64,000 nucleotides of DNA from Pseudomonas sp. R-28-1W-6 (GTDB lineage: Bacteria > Pseudomonadota > Gammaproteobacteria > Pseudomonadales > Pseudomonadaceae). Under the pieces are notes generated by a model. That model worked only from the letters and a program-made list of their open reading frames with translations. It made no database searches and was not told the DNA's origin. Positions 19,032-30,360 of the stretch are shown here, piece by piece. The stretch lies in contig NZ_WELK01000001.1 of NCBI RefSeq assembly GCF_009799925.1, forward strand, positions 62,001-126,000. Reading direction: 5' to 3'. How positions within the stretch are numbered: position 1 is the first letter of the stretch; every line of letters starts with the position of its first letter. A program made the position numbers and the translations under genes.

Positions 19032-20372
19032 CTAAGGCTTCCTGGGCGCGACCGGGCTGGCCAGCGGCAGCTCGACGAAGCGCTTGGTGATGAAGCCGTA
19101 GAGCAGGTAGCCGATGACCAGGACGATCGCCGCGCCGAACACCGCATCCTTGCCCGAGGCGTACAGGGCGTAGTAGCAATAGAACATCGCCACCAGCAGC
19201 ACCACCACGTTGCGGGCAAAGATCGCCGTGCCGACCTGGGCCTTGTACATGATCACCAGCAGCCCGGAGAGCGCCGTGACATAGGGGATCAGGTTGGTCA
19301 CCGCGGCCAGGTTGACCAACTTGCCGAACTGCTCGCTGGCGTTCGGCGAGATGGTCGACAGGGCCAGCAGGGTCTGCAGCACGGCGCAGGCGATCATGCC
19401 GATGATCGGCGCCTCCAGCTTGCTGACGCGGGCGAACAGCTTGGGGAACATGCCCTCCTCGGCGGTGACCTTGGCGGTCTGGCCGAGGGTGAACTGCCAG
19501 CCCAGCAACGAGCCGATGCAGGCCATCACCGCCAGGATCATGATGATGTTGCCGATCAGCGGGTTGAACATCTGCGCATAGACGTAGGCGAACGGCGCGC
19601 TGGAGCTGGCCAGCTCGGCGTTGGGGACGATGCCCTGGATCACCGTGGTCGACAGGATGTACACCACCGCCGCGCCGAGGGTGCCGAGCAGACAGGCCAG
19701 CGGCACGTTGCGCTTGGGGTTGTCCACCGCCGCGGAGTTCTGCGCCGCCGACTCCATGCCGAGGAAGGCCCACAGGGTCAGCGGAATGCTCTGGGCGATG
19801 GCATCGCTGGTGGCCAGGTTGTTCGGGTTCCAGGCGGCGGCGAACACGCCGCCATCGAACCAGAACCAGCCGATCACGCTGAGCCCCGCCACCGGGATGA
19901 TCACCCCCCAGACGGTGATCGAACCGATCTTGCCGGTGATGCTCGGGCCGCCGAAGTTGGCGACCGTGGTCAGCCAGATTAGCCCGACCGTGCCGATGAA
20001 CAGCGGAATGGCACCGCTGCCCAGCCAGGGGAAGAACGGCGTCAGGTAGCCCACCGCGGAGATGCCGATGGCCACGTTGCCGATGGCCAGCGACAGGAAG
20101 TAGAGGAACGAGCAGAGGAAGAACGCCGACTTGCCGTGCGCCTCCTCGCTGTACGCCGACATGCCGCCGGAGCGCGGGCAGTAGATGCCGCACTGGGCGA
20201 AGCAGTAGGCGATGGCCATGGAGCCGATGGCGGTGATGATCCATGACAGCAGCGACACCGCCCCCAGCTGCGCCATGCTCGACGGCAGCATGATGATGCC
20301 GGAGCCCATCATGTTCACCGCCACCAGGGTGGTGAGCCCCATCAGGCTCATTTTCTTGCTTGGTTCAGCCAT
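19032..20372 (-). CDS. potE: PotE-like basic amino acid/polyamine antiporter
   Basis: A 446-residue APC-superfamily inner-membrane antiporter with about 12 hydrophobic helices. Long runs match E. coli PotE, the putrescine-ornithine exchanger: VNMMGSGIIMLP near residue 20, SITVWGVIIPV, TLWAFLGMESA and CGSLLGWQF-type segments. The start at 20372 has GGGAG 7 nt upstream. No ornithine decarboxylase gene adjoins it, unlike speF-potE. The downstream binding-protein gene is probably cotranscribed. The antiporter class is firm; the exact substrate pair is inferred. Confidence 0.82.
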   Translation of the reverse strand: MAEPSKKMSLMGLTTLVAVNMMGSGIIMLPSSMAQLGAVSLLSWIITAIGSMAIAYCFAQCGIYCPRSGGMSAYSEEAHGKSAFFLCSFLYFLSLAIGNVAIGISAVGYLTPFFPWLGSGAIPLFIGTVGLIWLTTVANFGGPSITGKIGSITVWGVIIPVAGLSVIGWFWFDGGVFAAAWNPNNLATSDAIAQSIPLTLWAFLGMESAAQNSAAVDNPKRNVPLACLLGTLGAAVVYILSTTVIQGIVPNAELASSSAPFAYVYAQMFNPLIGNIIMILAVMACIGSLLGWQFTLGQTAKVTAEEGMFPKLFARVSKLEAPIIGMIACAVLQTLLALSTISPNASEQFGKLVNLAAVTNLIPYVTALSGLLVIMYKAQVGTAIFARNVVVLLVAMFYCYYALYASGKDAVFGAAIVLVIGYLLYGFITKRFVELPLASPVAPRKP

Positions 20373-20692
20373 CGAAGACTCCCTGATCGATTTGCCACAC
20401 GCAGCGGGCTCCGGCACCTCGGGAGCCGGCAGCAGGCAACGCGCAGATGAATAAGCAGATATGCAGCGGCCCAACTCCGGCGATGCCGGTCGCCCCCGCC
20501 GCATCCGCCCTGCCCGCCACTCTGGAGCACTATGACTGCAGGAAGATTAACTGCCCTGCCCCAGATCAAGAGCGTAGCAAAGCCCTGAGCGAACTCCGGT
20601 TCTTCTCCGCCCTTGGCCCATCCGCAGCCGTGGCAGGCAATTCGCGGAGCGGCGGTTCGCCGCGGCCACGCCTGGGGGAAAACGCGAGCATG
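20373..20692. other. Intergenic region between gcvP and the antiporter gene
   Basis: About 320 bp upstream of the antiporter on the minus strand and beyond the gcvP terminator. Short open frames here look like composition shadows. I see no convincing promoter, repeat, riboswitch or RNA gene. Confidence 0.3.
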
Positions 20693-20717
20693 AAAAAGCC
20701 GCCCGCAGGCGGCTTTT
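20693..20717 (-). terminator. gcvP terminator
   Basis: AAAAGCCGCC / GGCGGCTTTT with a CGCA loop, followed on the minus strand by a run of T residues; 18 nt after the gcvP stop. Confidence 0.85.
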
Positions 20718-20735
20718 CCTCAGGCCAGGCCAGAC

Positions 20736-23612
<2,877 letters not shown>

Positions 23613-23635
23613 GGCGTGGCTCTCGGGAAATGACA

Positions 23636-23657
23636 GAGCCTCGACGAATCGAGGCTC
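23636..23657 (-). promoter_or_regulatory. UUCG hairpin in the gcvP leader
   Basis: A perfect 9-bp stem, GAGCCTCGA / TCGAGGCTC, whose loop on the minus-strand RNA is UUCG, 23 nt upstream of the gcvP start. It is followed by TGTCATTT, so it could be a weak terminator for gcvTH or a 5' stabiliser of a processed gcvP mRNA. Confidence 0.5.
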
Positions 23658-23688
23658 GACAACGAATTTGACCTGTGGCGGTGATCGT

Positions 23689-23883
23689 AGAAGCGGACCA
23701 GGATCTCGCGAGCTAGAGCCAGACTAGGCGGAAGTGGCCGAGGGAGCGGAATTTACGTGCTGTAAATGAGCACGACTCGTTTCACTCGCCCTTCGGGCCG
23801 CGCTAAAGCGCGTTAGCGGCAAGCCGCTTTCCGAAGCCTTCCAACGTCGTCTGGCCGACGCGCAGCAGATCGTGGCCGCTTCT
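23689..23883 (-). repeat. Fold-back intergenic repeat, copy A (long form)
   Basis: A 195-bp element abutting the gcvH stop codon. It shares with copies B (27282-27401) and C (61770-61965) the blocks GCGAGCTAGAG, TTAC-N4/5-GTAAATGAGCA and GACGCGCAGC. The long form also has a block with CTTCGGGCCGCGCTAA and an inner palindrome. Its outer arms (23689-23706 and 23867-23883, AGAAGCGG ... GATCT against AGATC ... CCGCTTCT) pair with each other but differ in sequence from those of the other copies. Confidence 0.8.
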
Positions 23884-24272
23884 CAGGCGTCGGCGTCGCA
23901 GGCGGCTTTATAGCCGGCAGCATCCAGCAGGCTGTCGAGGTCGGCGGCATTGCTCGGCTTCAGCTTGAAGAACCAGGCGGCGTAGGGTTCGCCGTTGACC
24001 TGCTCGGGGCTGTCGCTGAGGGCTTCGTTGACCGCGATGACTTCACCGGCGATTGGCGCATAGATGTCGGAAGCGGCTTTCACCGACTCCACCACCCCGG
24101 CTTCCTGACCGGCGGCCAGCTGCTTGCCGACTTCCGGCAGTTCGACGTAGACCACGTCGCCCAGGGCTTCCTGAGCGTGGTCGGAAATGCCCACGGTGAC
24201 GGTGCCATCCGCTTCGAGGCGGGCCCACTCGTGGCTGGCGGCGTAACGCAGATCGGCGGGGATAGTGCTCAT
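23883..24272 (-). CDS. gcvH: Glycine cleavage system H protein
   Basis: A 129-residue lipoyl carrier that shuttles the methylamine intermediate between GcvP, GcvT and the L protein. The lipoylated lysine is K65 in [12 protein letters not shown]. The length is normal for bacterial GcvH. It lies 52 nt downstream of gcvT. Its stop codon overlaps the edge of fold-back repeat copy A, and gcvP follows on the far side of that repeat. Confidence 0.96.
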   Translation of the reverse strand: MSTIPADLRYAASHEWARLEADGTVTVGISDHAQEALGDVVYVELPEVGKQLAAGQEAGVVESVKAASDIYAPIAGEVIAVNEALSDSPEQVNGEPYAAWFFKLKPSNAADLDSLLDAAGYKAACDADA

Positions 24273-24324
24273 CAGGATGTCCTCAGGATCAGGTGGCGGG
24301 TAGCCCGCCCGGAAAAGTTAGCAG

Positions 24325-25407
24325 TTAGATGACGGCTTTGCCGTTACGCACGAAATTCGCTTTGACCACGCGCACCGGGTACCACTTGCCGCGGATCTCC
24401 ACTTCGGCGCGCTCGCCGGTGGCTGCCGGCACGCGGGCCAGGGCGATGGACTTGCCGAGGGTCGGCGAGAAGCTGCCGCTGGTGATCTCGCCCTCGCCGA
24501 CGCCCTCGATGCGCACCACCTGGTGGGCGCGCAGCACGCCGCGCTCCTCCAGCACCAGGCCGACCAGCTTGGCCTGGTCGCCGGCGGCGCGCTGGCTTTC
24601 CAGGGCGCTGCGGCCGACGAAGTTGCGCTCGACCGGCTCCCAGGCGATGGTCCAGGCCATGTTGGCGGCCAGCGGCGAGACGTCGTCGGTCATGTCCTGG
24701 CCGTACAGGTTCATGCCGGCTTCCAGGCGCAGGGTGTCGCGCGCGCCGAGGCCGATCGGGGCGATGCCGGCGCCGACCAGTTCGCTGAGGAAGGCGGCGG
24801 CCTGCTCGGCCGGCAGCATGATTTCCAGGCCGTCTTCACCGGTGTAGCCGGTGCGGGCGATGAACCAGTCGCCTTCCGGCAGGCCCTGGAACACCTTGAG
24901 TTCGTTGATCAGCGCGGCGCGCGCGGGGCTGACCAGCTCGGCGGTCTTGGCGCGGGCGTTGGGGCCCTGGACGGCGAGCATGGCCAGCTCGGCACGCTCG
25001 TTCAGGGTGACGTCGAAGCCGGCGGTGTGCGCCTGCATCCAGGCCAGGTCCTTGTCGCGGGTGGCGGCGTTGACCACCACGCGGTAGCCCCAGTCGGTGA
25101 GGTAGACGATCAGGTCGTCGACCACGCCGCCGCGCTCGTTGAGCATGCCGCTGTAGAGGGCCTTGCCCGGCGTCTTCAGGCGCGCCACGTCGTTGGCCAG
25201 CAGGTATTGCAGCCAGGCCTGGGCCTGGGGCCCGGTGACATCGACCACGGTCATGTGGGAAACGTCGAACACACCGCAGTCGCGACGCACCTGATGGTGC
25301 TCCTCGACCTGCGAGCCGTAGTGCAGCGGCATGTCCCAGCCACCGAAATCGACCATCTTGGCGCCGAGCGCCAGATGCTGTTCGTACAGAGGGGTACGCT
25401 GTCCCAT
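24325..25407 (-). CDS. gcvT: Aminomethyltransferase, glycine cleavage T protein
   Basis: A 360-residue tetrahydrofolate-dependent enzyme that releases ammonia and forms 5,10-methylene-THF from the aminomethyl group on GcvH. The N-terminal GcvT fold carries [14 protein letters not shown] near residue 17 and CGVFDVSHM near 46, both family signatures. It is the first gene of the gcvT-gcvH-gcvP set, with a good promoter upstream. The L protein gene is not in the window. Confidence 0.95.
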   Translation of the reverse strand: MGQRTPLYEQHLALGAKMVDFGGWDMPLHYGSQVEEHHQVRRDCGVFDVSHMTVVDVTGPQAQAWLQYLLANDVARLKTPGKALYSGMLNERGGVVDDLIVYLTDWGYRVVVNAATRDKDLAWMQAHTAGFDVTLNERAELAMLAVQGPNARAKTAELVSPARAALINELKVFQGLPEGDWFIARTGYTGEDGLEIMLPAEQAAAFLSELVGAGIAPIGLGARDTLRLEAGMNLYGQDMTDDVSPLAANMAWTIAWEPVERNFVGRSALESQRAAGDQAKLVGLVLEERGVLRAHQVVRIEGVGEGEITSGSFSPTLGKSIALARVPAATGERAEVEIRGKWYPVRVVKANFVRNGKAVI

Positions 25408-25497
25408 GGGTAACTCCTTGCGCTAGACGCCCGCCCGCGCCGGCCGGGGCCTGCAGCGGATGCGGGGTTCATGGTCGGGCTGCGTCAGCAGGCGCGC

Positions 25498-25550
25498 ATT
25501 GTAGCCCCGCAAAGGCGTCTGGTCATCTCGCAAAGTGACCGAGCAGTCAC
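25498..25550 (-). promoter_or_regulatory. gcvT promoter with an adjacent dyad
   Basis: On the minus strand ATGACC (25526-25521) and TACAAT (25503-25498) with a 17-bp spacer make a plausible sigma-70 promoter. Immediately upstream, GTGAC (25535-25539) and GTCAC (25546-25550) form a short dyad that could be an operator. I searched this leader for glycine-riboswitch features and saw none. Confidence 0.5.
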
Positions 25551-25591
25551 CACCCGACAAGCCGGAGACGGGCAAGGCCCAGCGGCCGCGG

Positions 25592-27211
25592 CTAGTGCCC
25601 CGGCTGGTGCGCCGAGCGGCGGATCAGGCCGATCACCGGCAGCAGGCCGACCAGCACCAGGCTCAGTGCCGGCAGTGCGGCGCGCGCCCACTCGCCCTCG
25701 CTGGTCATCTCGAACACCCGCACCGACAGGGTGTCCCAGCCGAAGGGGCGCATCAGCAGGGTGGCCGGCATCTCCTTGAGCACATCGACGAACACCAGCA
25801 GGCCGGCGCTCAACGCGCCGGGCACCAGCAGCGGCAGATAGACCCGCAAGAACAGGCGCGGCCCGCCCACGCCGAGGCTGCGCGAAGCCTCCGGCAGCGA
25901 CGGGCGGATGCGCGCCAGGCTGTGCTCCAGCGGGCCATGGGCCACCGCCATGAAGCGCACCAGGTAGGCCAGCAGCAGCGCGCCCAGGCTACCCAGCAGC
26001 AGCGGCTTGCCGGCGCCACCCAGCCAGGCGGACAGGGGGATGACCAGCTGATTGTCCAGGTAACTGAATGCCAGCATGATCGCCACCGCCAGCACCGAGC
26101 CCGGCAGGGCATAGCCGAGGTTGGCCAGGCCCACCGCCGAGCGCATCAGCCGGGTCGGCGCCTGGCGCCGGGCGAAGGCCAGCAGCAGAGCCACCCCGAC
26201 CGTGACCAGGGCCGCCAGCCCGCCCAGGTAGAGGGTGTGCAGGATCAGCCCGACATAGCGCTCGTCGAGGTCGAAACGCCCGCGCTGCCAGAACCAGACC
26301 AGCAACTGCAGCAGTGGCACGACGAAGGCACAGACGAACACCAGGCCGCACCAGGCGCTGGCCAGCGCCGCCTTCCAGCCGCGCAGGTGGTACAGCGGCT
26401 TGCCCCGCGGCCGCTCGCTGGCCGGGCGGCTGGCACCACGGGCGCGGCGCTCGCCATACAGCACCAGCATCACCGCCAGCAGCAGCAGGCTGGCCAGCTG
26501 GGTGGCGCTGGACAGGCTGTAGAAGCTGTACCAGGTCTTGTAGATGGCGGTGGTGAAGGTGTCGAAGTTGAACACCGAGACCGCGCCGAAGTCGGCCAGG
26601 GTCTCCATGATCGCCAGGGCCAGGCCGGCGCCGATGGCCGGGCGCGCCATCGGCAGGGCCACCCGCCAGAACGCCTGCCAGGGCGACTGGCCAAGCACCC
26701 GCGCCGCCTCCATCAGGCCCTTGCCCTGGGCCAGGAAAGCGCCGCGGGCGAGCAGGTAGACGTAGGGGTAGAACACCAGCACCAGGACGATGATCACCCC
26801 GCCGCTGGAGCGCACCCGCGGCAAGCGCAGGCCGCTGCCGAACCAGTCGCGGGCCAGGCTCTGCAACGGCCCGGCGAAATCCAGCAGGCCGACGAAGACG
26901 AAGGCCAGGACATAGGCGGGAATGGCGAACGGCAGCATCAGCGCCCAGTCCAGCCAGCGCCGCCCGGGGAACTCGCAGAGGCTGGTCAGCCAGGCCAGGC
27001 TGACGCCCAGCAGGACCACGCCAAAGCCGACGCCGACCACCAGCAGCAGGGTGTTGCCGAGCAGGCGCGGCAGCTGGGTGGCCCACAGGTGCGCCCAGAT
27101 CTCGCCATCCACCTCATGCCAGGACAGCAGCAGGACCGACAGCGGCAGCAGCACCAGGCTGGCGATGGCGAAGGCGATGGGATACCAGCGGCGCTGGGCG
27201 GGATGGGCCAC
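25592..27211 (-). CDS. fbpB: Iron(III) ABC transporter permease (fused, FbpB type)
   Basis: A 539-residue inner-membrane permease with two fused BPD_transp_1 halves. Each half has an EAA-type coupling loop: EAARVLGQSPWQAFWRVALP near residue 187 and EASRSLGVGGPRLFLRVYLP near 445. This duplicated layout is typical of FbpB/SfuB ferric-iron permeases. The gene follows fbpA on the same strand across a repeat and a terminator. No ATPase gene (fbpC) adjoins it, so the nucleotide-binding subunit is encoded elsewhere. Confidence 0.88.
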   Translation of the reverse strand: MAHPAQRRWYPIAFAIASLVLLPLSVLLLSWHEVDGEIWAHLWATQLPRLLGNTLLLVVGVGFGVVLLGVSLAWLTSLCEFPGRRWLDWALMLPFAIPAYVLAFVFVGLLDFAGPLQSLARDWFGSGLRLPRVRSSGGVIIVLVLVFYPYVYLLARGAFLAQGKGLMEAARVLGQSPWQAFWRVALPMARPAIGAGLALAIMETLADFGAVSVFNFDTFTTAIYKTWYSFYSLSSATQLASLLLLAVMLVLYGERRARGASRPASERPRGKPLYHLRGWKAALASAWCGLVFVCAFVVPLLQLLVWFWQRGRFDLDERYVGLILHTLYLGGLAALVTVGVALLLAFARRQAPTRLMRSAVGLANLGYALPGSVLAVAIMLAFSYLDNQLVIPLSAWLGGAGKPLLLGSLGALLLAYLVRFMAVAHGPLEHSLARIRPSLPEASRSLGVGGPRLFLRVYLPLLVPGALSAGLLVFVDVLKEMPATLLMRPFGWDTLSVRVFEMTSEGEWARAALPALSLVLVGLLPVIGLIRRSAHQPGH

Positions 27212-27237
27212 GCGAGTTCCTCGACGAGAAAAACAGA

Positions 27238-27260
27238 ACGCCCCGGACTGGCCGGGGCGT
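27238..27260 (-). terminator. Terminator between fbpA and fbpB
   Basis: A perfect 9-bp GC-rich stem, ACGCCCCGG / CCGGGGCGT with a 5-nt loop, followed on the minus strand by TCTGTTTTTC. It should cut fbpB expression relative to fbpA, a common arrangement for binding proteins. Confidence 0.8.
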
Positions 27261-27281
27261 CGAGTATAACGGGGTCAGCGC

Positions 27282-27401
27282 GCGATTGAGCGAGCTAGAG
27301 CCAGACAAGGCGGAAAGGGCCGAGGGCGCGGAGTTTACAGTCAGTAAATGAGCAGCCCGAGGCCGTTTCCAACGCAGTATGGCCGACGCGCAGCCAATCG
27401 C
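27282..27401 (-). repeat. Fold-back intergenic repeat, copy B (short form)
   Basis: A 120-bp element two bases from the fbpA stop codon. It has the shared blocks GCGAGCTAGAGCCAGACAAGG, TTTACAGTCAGTAAATGAGC and GGCCGACGCGCAGC but lacks the roughly 70-bp inner block of copies A and C. The outer arms GCGATTG (27282-27288) and CAATCGC (27395-27401) are exact complements. Confidence 0.8.
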
Positions 27402-27403
27402 GA

Positions 27404-28405
27404 TCAGTTCCAGCCGGCGCGGTCCATCAGCTTGGTCGCTTCGGCCTGGCGCTTGCCGGCCACTTCCATCGGCACGCTGTCGGCCTTGAAGCTGCCCCAG
27501 GCAGCCACTTCGGCGGACGGCTTGACCGTCGGGTTGGCCGGGTACTCCTGGTTGACGTCGGCGAACAGGCTCTGCGCTTCGGCGCTGGTCATCCACTCCA
27601 GCAGCTTTTGCGCCTCGGCGGCATGCGGCGCGTGCAGGGTCACGCCGGCACCGGACAGGTTGACGTGCACGCCACGGTCGGCCTGGTTCGGCCAGAACGG
27701 CTTCACTTTCAGCGACGGCTGCTGCTTGTGCAGGCGGCCGTAGTAGTAGGTGTTGGCCATGCCCACGTCGCACTGGCCGGCGTCGATGGCCTGCAGCAGA
27801 GCGGTGTCGTCGGCGAATACGTCGGTGGCCAGGTTGTTGATCCAGCCCTTGACGATCGCTTCGGCCTTGGCCGCGCCATGGGTCTCGATCAGGGTAGCGG
27901 TCAGCGACTGATTGTAGACCTTCTTGCTGGTGCGCAGGCACAGGCGGCCTTCCCAGTTGCTGTCGGCCAGGGCTTCGTAGGTCGACAGTTCTTCCGGCTT
28001 GACCCGCTCGGTGGAGTAGAAGATGGTCCGCGCGCGCAGCGACAGGCCGGTCCAGGCGCCGGTGCTGGAGCGGTACTGGGACGGGATGTTGGCCTCGATC
28101 ACGGCCGACTTGAGCGGCTTGAGCACGCCCTCCTGCTCGGCCTGCCAGAGGTTGCCGGCGTCCACGGTGATCAGCAGGTCGGCCGGGGTGTTCGCCCCTT
28201 CGGCCTTGAGGCGGGCCAGCAGCGGCGCTTCCTTGTCGGTGATGAACTTCACCGGCACGCCGGTCTTGGCGGTGTAGGCGTCGAACACCGGCTTGATCAG
28301 CTCGTCGATGCGCGCGGAGTAGACCACCACCTCATCGGCGGCCTGGGCGCCGGCTGCCAGCGTGGAAAGAACCAGGGAAGCGAGTAGACTGGTACGAGCC
28401 TGCAT
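27404..28405 (-). CDS. fbpA: Iron(III) periplasmic binding protein (FbpA type)
   Basis: A 333-residue periplasmic ferric-iron-binding protein with a signal peptide cut near AGAQA (residue 22) and mature start [12 protein letters not shown]. The consecutive tyrosines in the run ANTYYYGRL match the tyrosine pair that holds Fe3+ in FbpA/FutA proteins. It feeds FbpB. A Fur-like palindrome overlaps its promoter. Repeat copy B begins right after its stop, then a terminator, then fbpB. Confidence 0.9.
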   Translation of the reverse strand: MQARTSLLASLVLSTLAAGAQAADEVVVYSARIDELIKPVFDAYTAKTGVPVKFITDKEAPLLARLKAEGANTPADLLITVDAGNLWQAEQEGVLKPLKSAVIEANIPSQYRSSTGAWTGLSLRARTIFYSTERVKPEELSTYEALADSNWEGRLCLRTSKKVYNQSLTATLIETHGAAKAEAIVKGWINNLATDVFADDTALLQAIDAGQCDVGMANTYYYGRLHKQQPSLKVKPFWPNQADRGVHVNLSGAGVTLHAPHAAEAQKLLEWMTSAEAQSLFADVNQEYPANPTVKPSAEVAAWGSFKADSVPMEVAGKRQAEATKLMDRAGWN

Positions 28406-28437
28406 GGGTGCTGCCTCATGTCGAGAAATAGGAGTCG

Positions 28438-28467
28438 AATAGTAGTGAATACTATTTAGCTTCTCAA
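28438..28467 (-). promoter_or_regulatory. fbpA promoter with Fur-like palindrome
   Basis: On the minus strand TTGAGA (28467-28462), a 17-bp spacer and TACTAT (28444-28439) give a good sigma-70 promoter. The inverted repeat AATAGTA-TTCAC-TACTATT (28456-28438) covers the -10 and is AT-rich like a Fur box, though the spacing is not the classical 7-1-7. Iron repression is inferred. Confidence 0.55.
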
Positions 28468-28520
28468 CTAGAGCCGCAGGTTGGCTGTTAACGGATATTA
28501 CCGCGGGCCTGGCGGACGGC

Positions 28521-29738
28521 TCAGCTGCGCGCCAGCGGCGGCAGGTCGCCGGACAGGCCGAGGGCCTGGCGGACGAACAGGGCCTTGGCATCCGGCAGCT
28601 CGTCGACCCAGTTCAGGCCGCTGTTGCGCAGCCAGCGCAGCGGCAGCGGGTCGGCCTGGAACAAGCGCTCGAAGCCCTCCATCGCCGCCATCATCGCCAG
28701 GTTGTGCGGCATGCGCCGGCGCTCGTAGCGGCTGAGCACGCGCACGTCGTTGGGCTGCTCGCCGCGCTCAAGGGCATGCAGCAGCACGTCGGCGAGCACC
28801 GCGACATCGAGGAAGCCCAGGTTGACCCCCTGCCCGGCCAGCGGGTGGATGCTGTGGGCGGCGTCGCCGACCAGCGCCAGGCCGCTTTCCACGTAGCGCT
28901 TGGCATGCCGCTGGCGCAGCGGGATGCACAGGCGCGGATCGACCTGGGTGATTTCGCCCAGGCGCCACTCGAAGGCCTTGCCCAGTTCGTGGCGGAAGGC
29001 CGCATCGTCCAGCGCCATCAGCCGTTCGGCTTCGGCCGGCACGGTCGACCAGACGATCGAACACCAGTGCTGGTCGGCGCCACGGCGCAGCGGCAGGAAG
29101 GCCAGCGGGCCGTCGTCGGTGAAGCGCTGCCAGGCGGTGGCCTGGTGCGGGCGGGCGCAGCGCACGCTGGTGACGATGGCGTGGTGCAGGTAGTCCCACT
29201 CGCGGGTGGCGCAACCGGCCAGGCGGCGCACCGCCGAGTTGGCGCCGTCGGCGGCCACCAGCAGCGCCGAACGCAGCTCGCGGCCATCGGCCAGCTTGAG
29301 CAGCCAGCCGTCGCCGGAGCGGCGCAGCTGTTCGACGCGGGCGTTGCCGAGCAAGCCCAGATTGCTGTCGTGCAGGCGTTCGAGCAGGGCGTCCTGGATC
29401 ACCCGGTTCTCGACGATGTGGCCGAGGGTCTCGGCATGCACGCTGGCCGCGGAAAAATGCACGCTGCCGGTGCCGGAGCCGTCCCACACCTGCATCTCGC
29501 CGTAGGGCGAGACGCGCCGCGCGGCGATCCCCGGCCACACGCCGAGGCGTTCGAGGATGCGCTGGCTGGCGGCGGACAGGGCACTGACCCGCGGCTCGAA
29601 GGCGGCGTCGGCGGCGAAGGGTTTGATGCTCAGCGGGCTGCCGTCGACGATCAGGATATCCAGGCCGCTGTGCTCCAGGGCCAGGGCCAGGGTGCTGCCG
29701 ACCATGCCGGCGCCCACGATGATCAGATCCGCTTGCAT
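28521..29738 (-). CDS. ubiI: Ubiquinone hydroxylase, UbiI/VisC type
   Basis: A 405-residue FAD monooxygenase of the UbiH/UbiF/VisC/COQ6 family. The N-terminal dinucleotide motif GAGMVG starts at residue 8, the [12 protein letters not shown] motif is near 165 and the second FAD motif, [20 protein letters not shown], is near 280. In pseudomonads the gene in this place is taken to be ubiI, adding the C5 hydroxyl of ubiquinone. It lies downstream of ubiH in the same direction, as in the E. coli ubiI-ubiH-pepP-ygfB cluster. Choosing UbiI over other family members rests on that gene order. Confidence 0.83.
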   Translation of the reverse strand: MQADLIIVGAGMVGSTLALALEHSGLDILIVDGSPLSIKPFAADAAFEPRVSALSAASQRILERLGVWPGIAARRVSPYGEMQVWDGSGTGSVHFSAASVHAETLGHIVENRVIQDALLERLHDSNLGLLGNARVEQLRRSGDGWLLKLADGRELRSALLVAADGANSAVRRLAGCATREWDYLHHAIVTSVRCARPHQATAWQRFTDDGPLAFLPLRRGADQHWCSIVWSTVPAEAERLMALDDAAFRHELGKAFEWRLGEITQVDPRLCIPLRQRHAKRYVESGLALVGDAAHSIHPLAGQGVNLGFLDVAVLADVLLHALERGEQPNDVRVLSRYERRRMPHNLAMMAAMEGFERLFQADPLPLRWLRNSGLNWVDELPDAKALFVRQALGLSGDLPPLARS

Positions 29739-29754
29739 CTTCCTTCCTTCTAGA

Positions 29755-29868
29755 AGCTGTTGCCGCAGTCGGCGAGCGATGGCCGGACAAGCTCGAAATG
29801 GCTGAGAACGCGCAGTCTACAGGCACTCAACGGGCATGCCGAAGGCATTTTTAGCGCCGCCGGCGCGG
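29755..29868 (-). repeat. Possible diverged relative of the fold-back repeat
   Basis: The spacer directly 3' of the DUF4442 stop contains GCGCAGTCTAC followed by a few bases and TCAACGGGCAT. This lines up with GCGCAGTTTAC ... GTAAATGAGCAT of copy C, and GGCCGGACAAG is similar to GTCAGGCAAGG. By eye identity is only about 60% and the ends are not recognisable, so membership in the same family is tentative. Confidence 0.3.
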
Positions 29869-29870
29869 GC

Positions 29871-30353
29871 TCACGCCGCCTGCCGCGCACGGGGCTTGAG
29901 GCGCACATAGAGGGTCTTGTGCACGGTGGCCACCAGGTTGCCGGCACCGTCGCGGACCTCCACCTTGAGCTCGGGCAGGTACTTGTCACCCTGCGCGGTA
30001 TGGCTGCGGATATCGCTGAGCAGGCTCTCGTCGATATGGAAGTCGGCATACACCGGGCCCTTGCCGGGTGCGACGAAGTCGATGTGCGCGGCCTTGTCCC
30101 AGACGATGTAATCGCGGCCGAGGTTCTCCATGATCATCAGCATGAAGAACGGGTCGGTCATGGAGTACAGCGAGCCGCCGAACTGGGTGCCGACATAGTT
30201 GCGGTTGTACCAGCCCAGGCCCATGCGGATGCGGATCGCGCGCAGATCCGGGGCCATCTTCAGCACGCGGATGCCGGCGCCCAGGTAGGGCGGGTAGAGG
30301 TTCATTGCCCAGCGCAGCAAACGCGCCTTGCGGGCCAGTCGGCGGTTACTCAT
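29871..30353 (-). CDS. DUF4442 hotdog-fold protein
   Basis: A 160-residue protein of the DUF4442 family, thioesterase-like hotdog proteins without an assigned reaction. The run YVGTQFGGSLYSMTDPF occupies the place where thioesterases carry HGG, with QFGG instead, so catalysis would be atypical. It starts 7 nt after ubiH and is therefore inside the ubiquinone operon, between ubiH and ubiI. The product could act on a lipid intermediate, but this is inference from position only. Confidence 0.75.
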   Translation of the reverse strand: MSNRRLARKARLLRWAMNLYPPYLGAGIRVLKMAPDLRAIRIRMGLGWYNRNYVGTQFGGSLYSMTDPFFMLMIMENLGRDYIVWDKAAHIDFVAPGKGPVYADFHIDESLLSDIRSHTAQGDKYLPELKVEVRDGAGNLVATVHKTLYVRLKPRARQAA

Positions 30354-30360
30354 GACGATC

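Noticed and set aside
25408..25591. Glycine riboswitch before gcvT
   Set aside because: I looked for tandem aptamer features and a downstream expression platform and found none; an ordinary promoter fits better.
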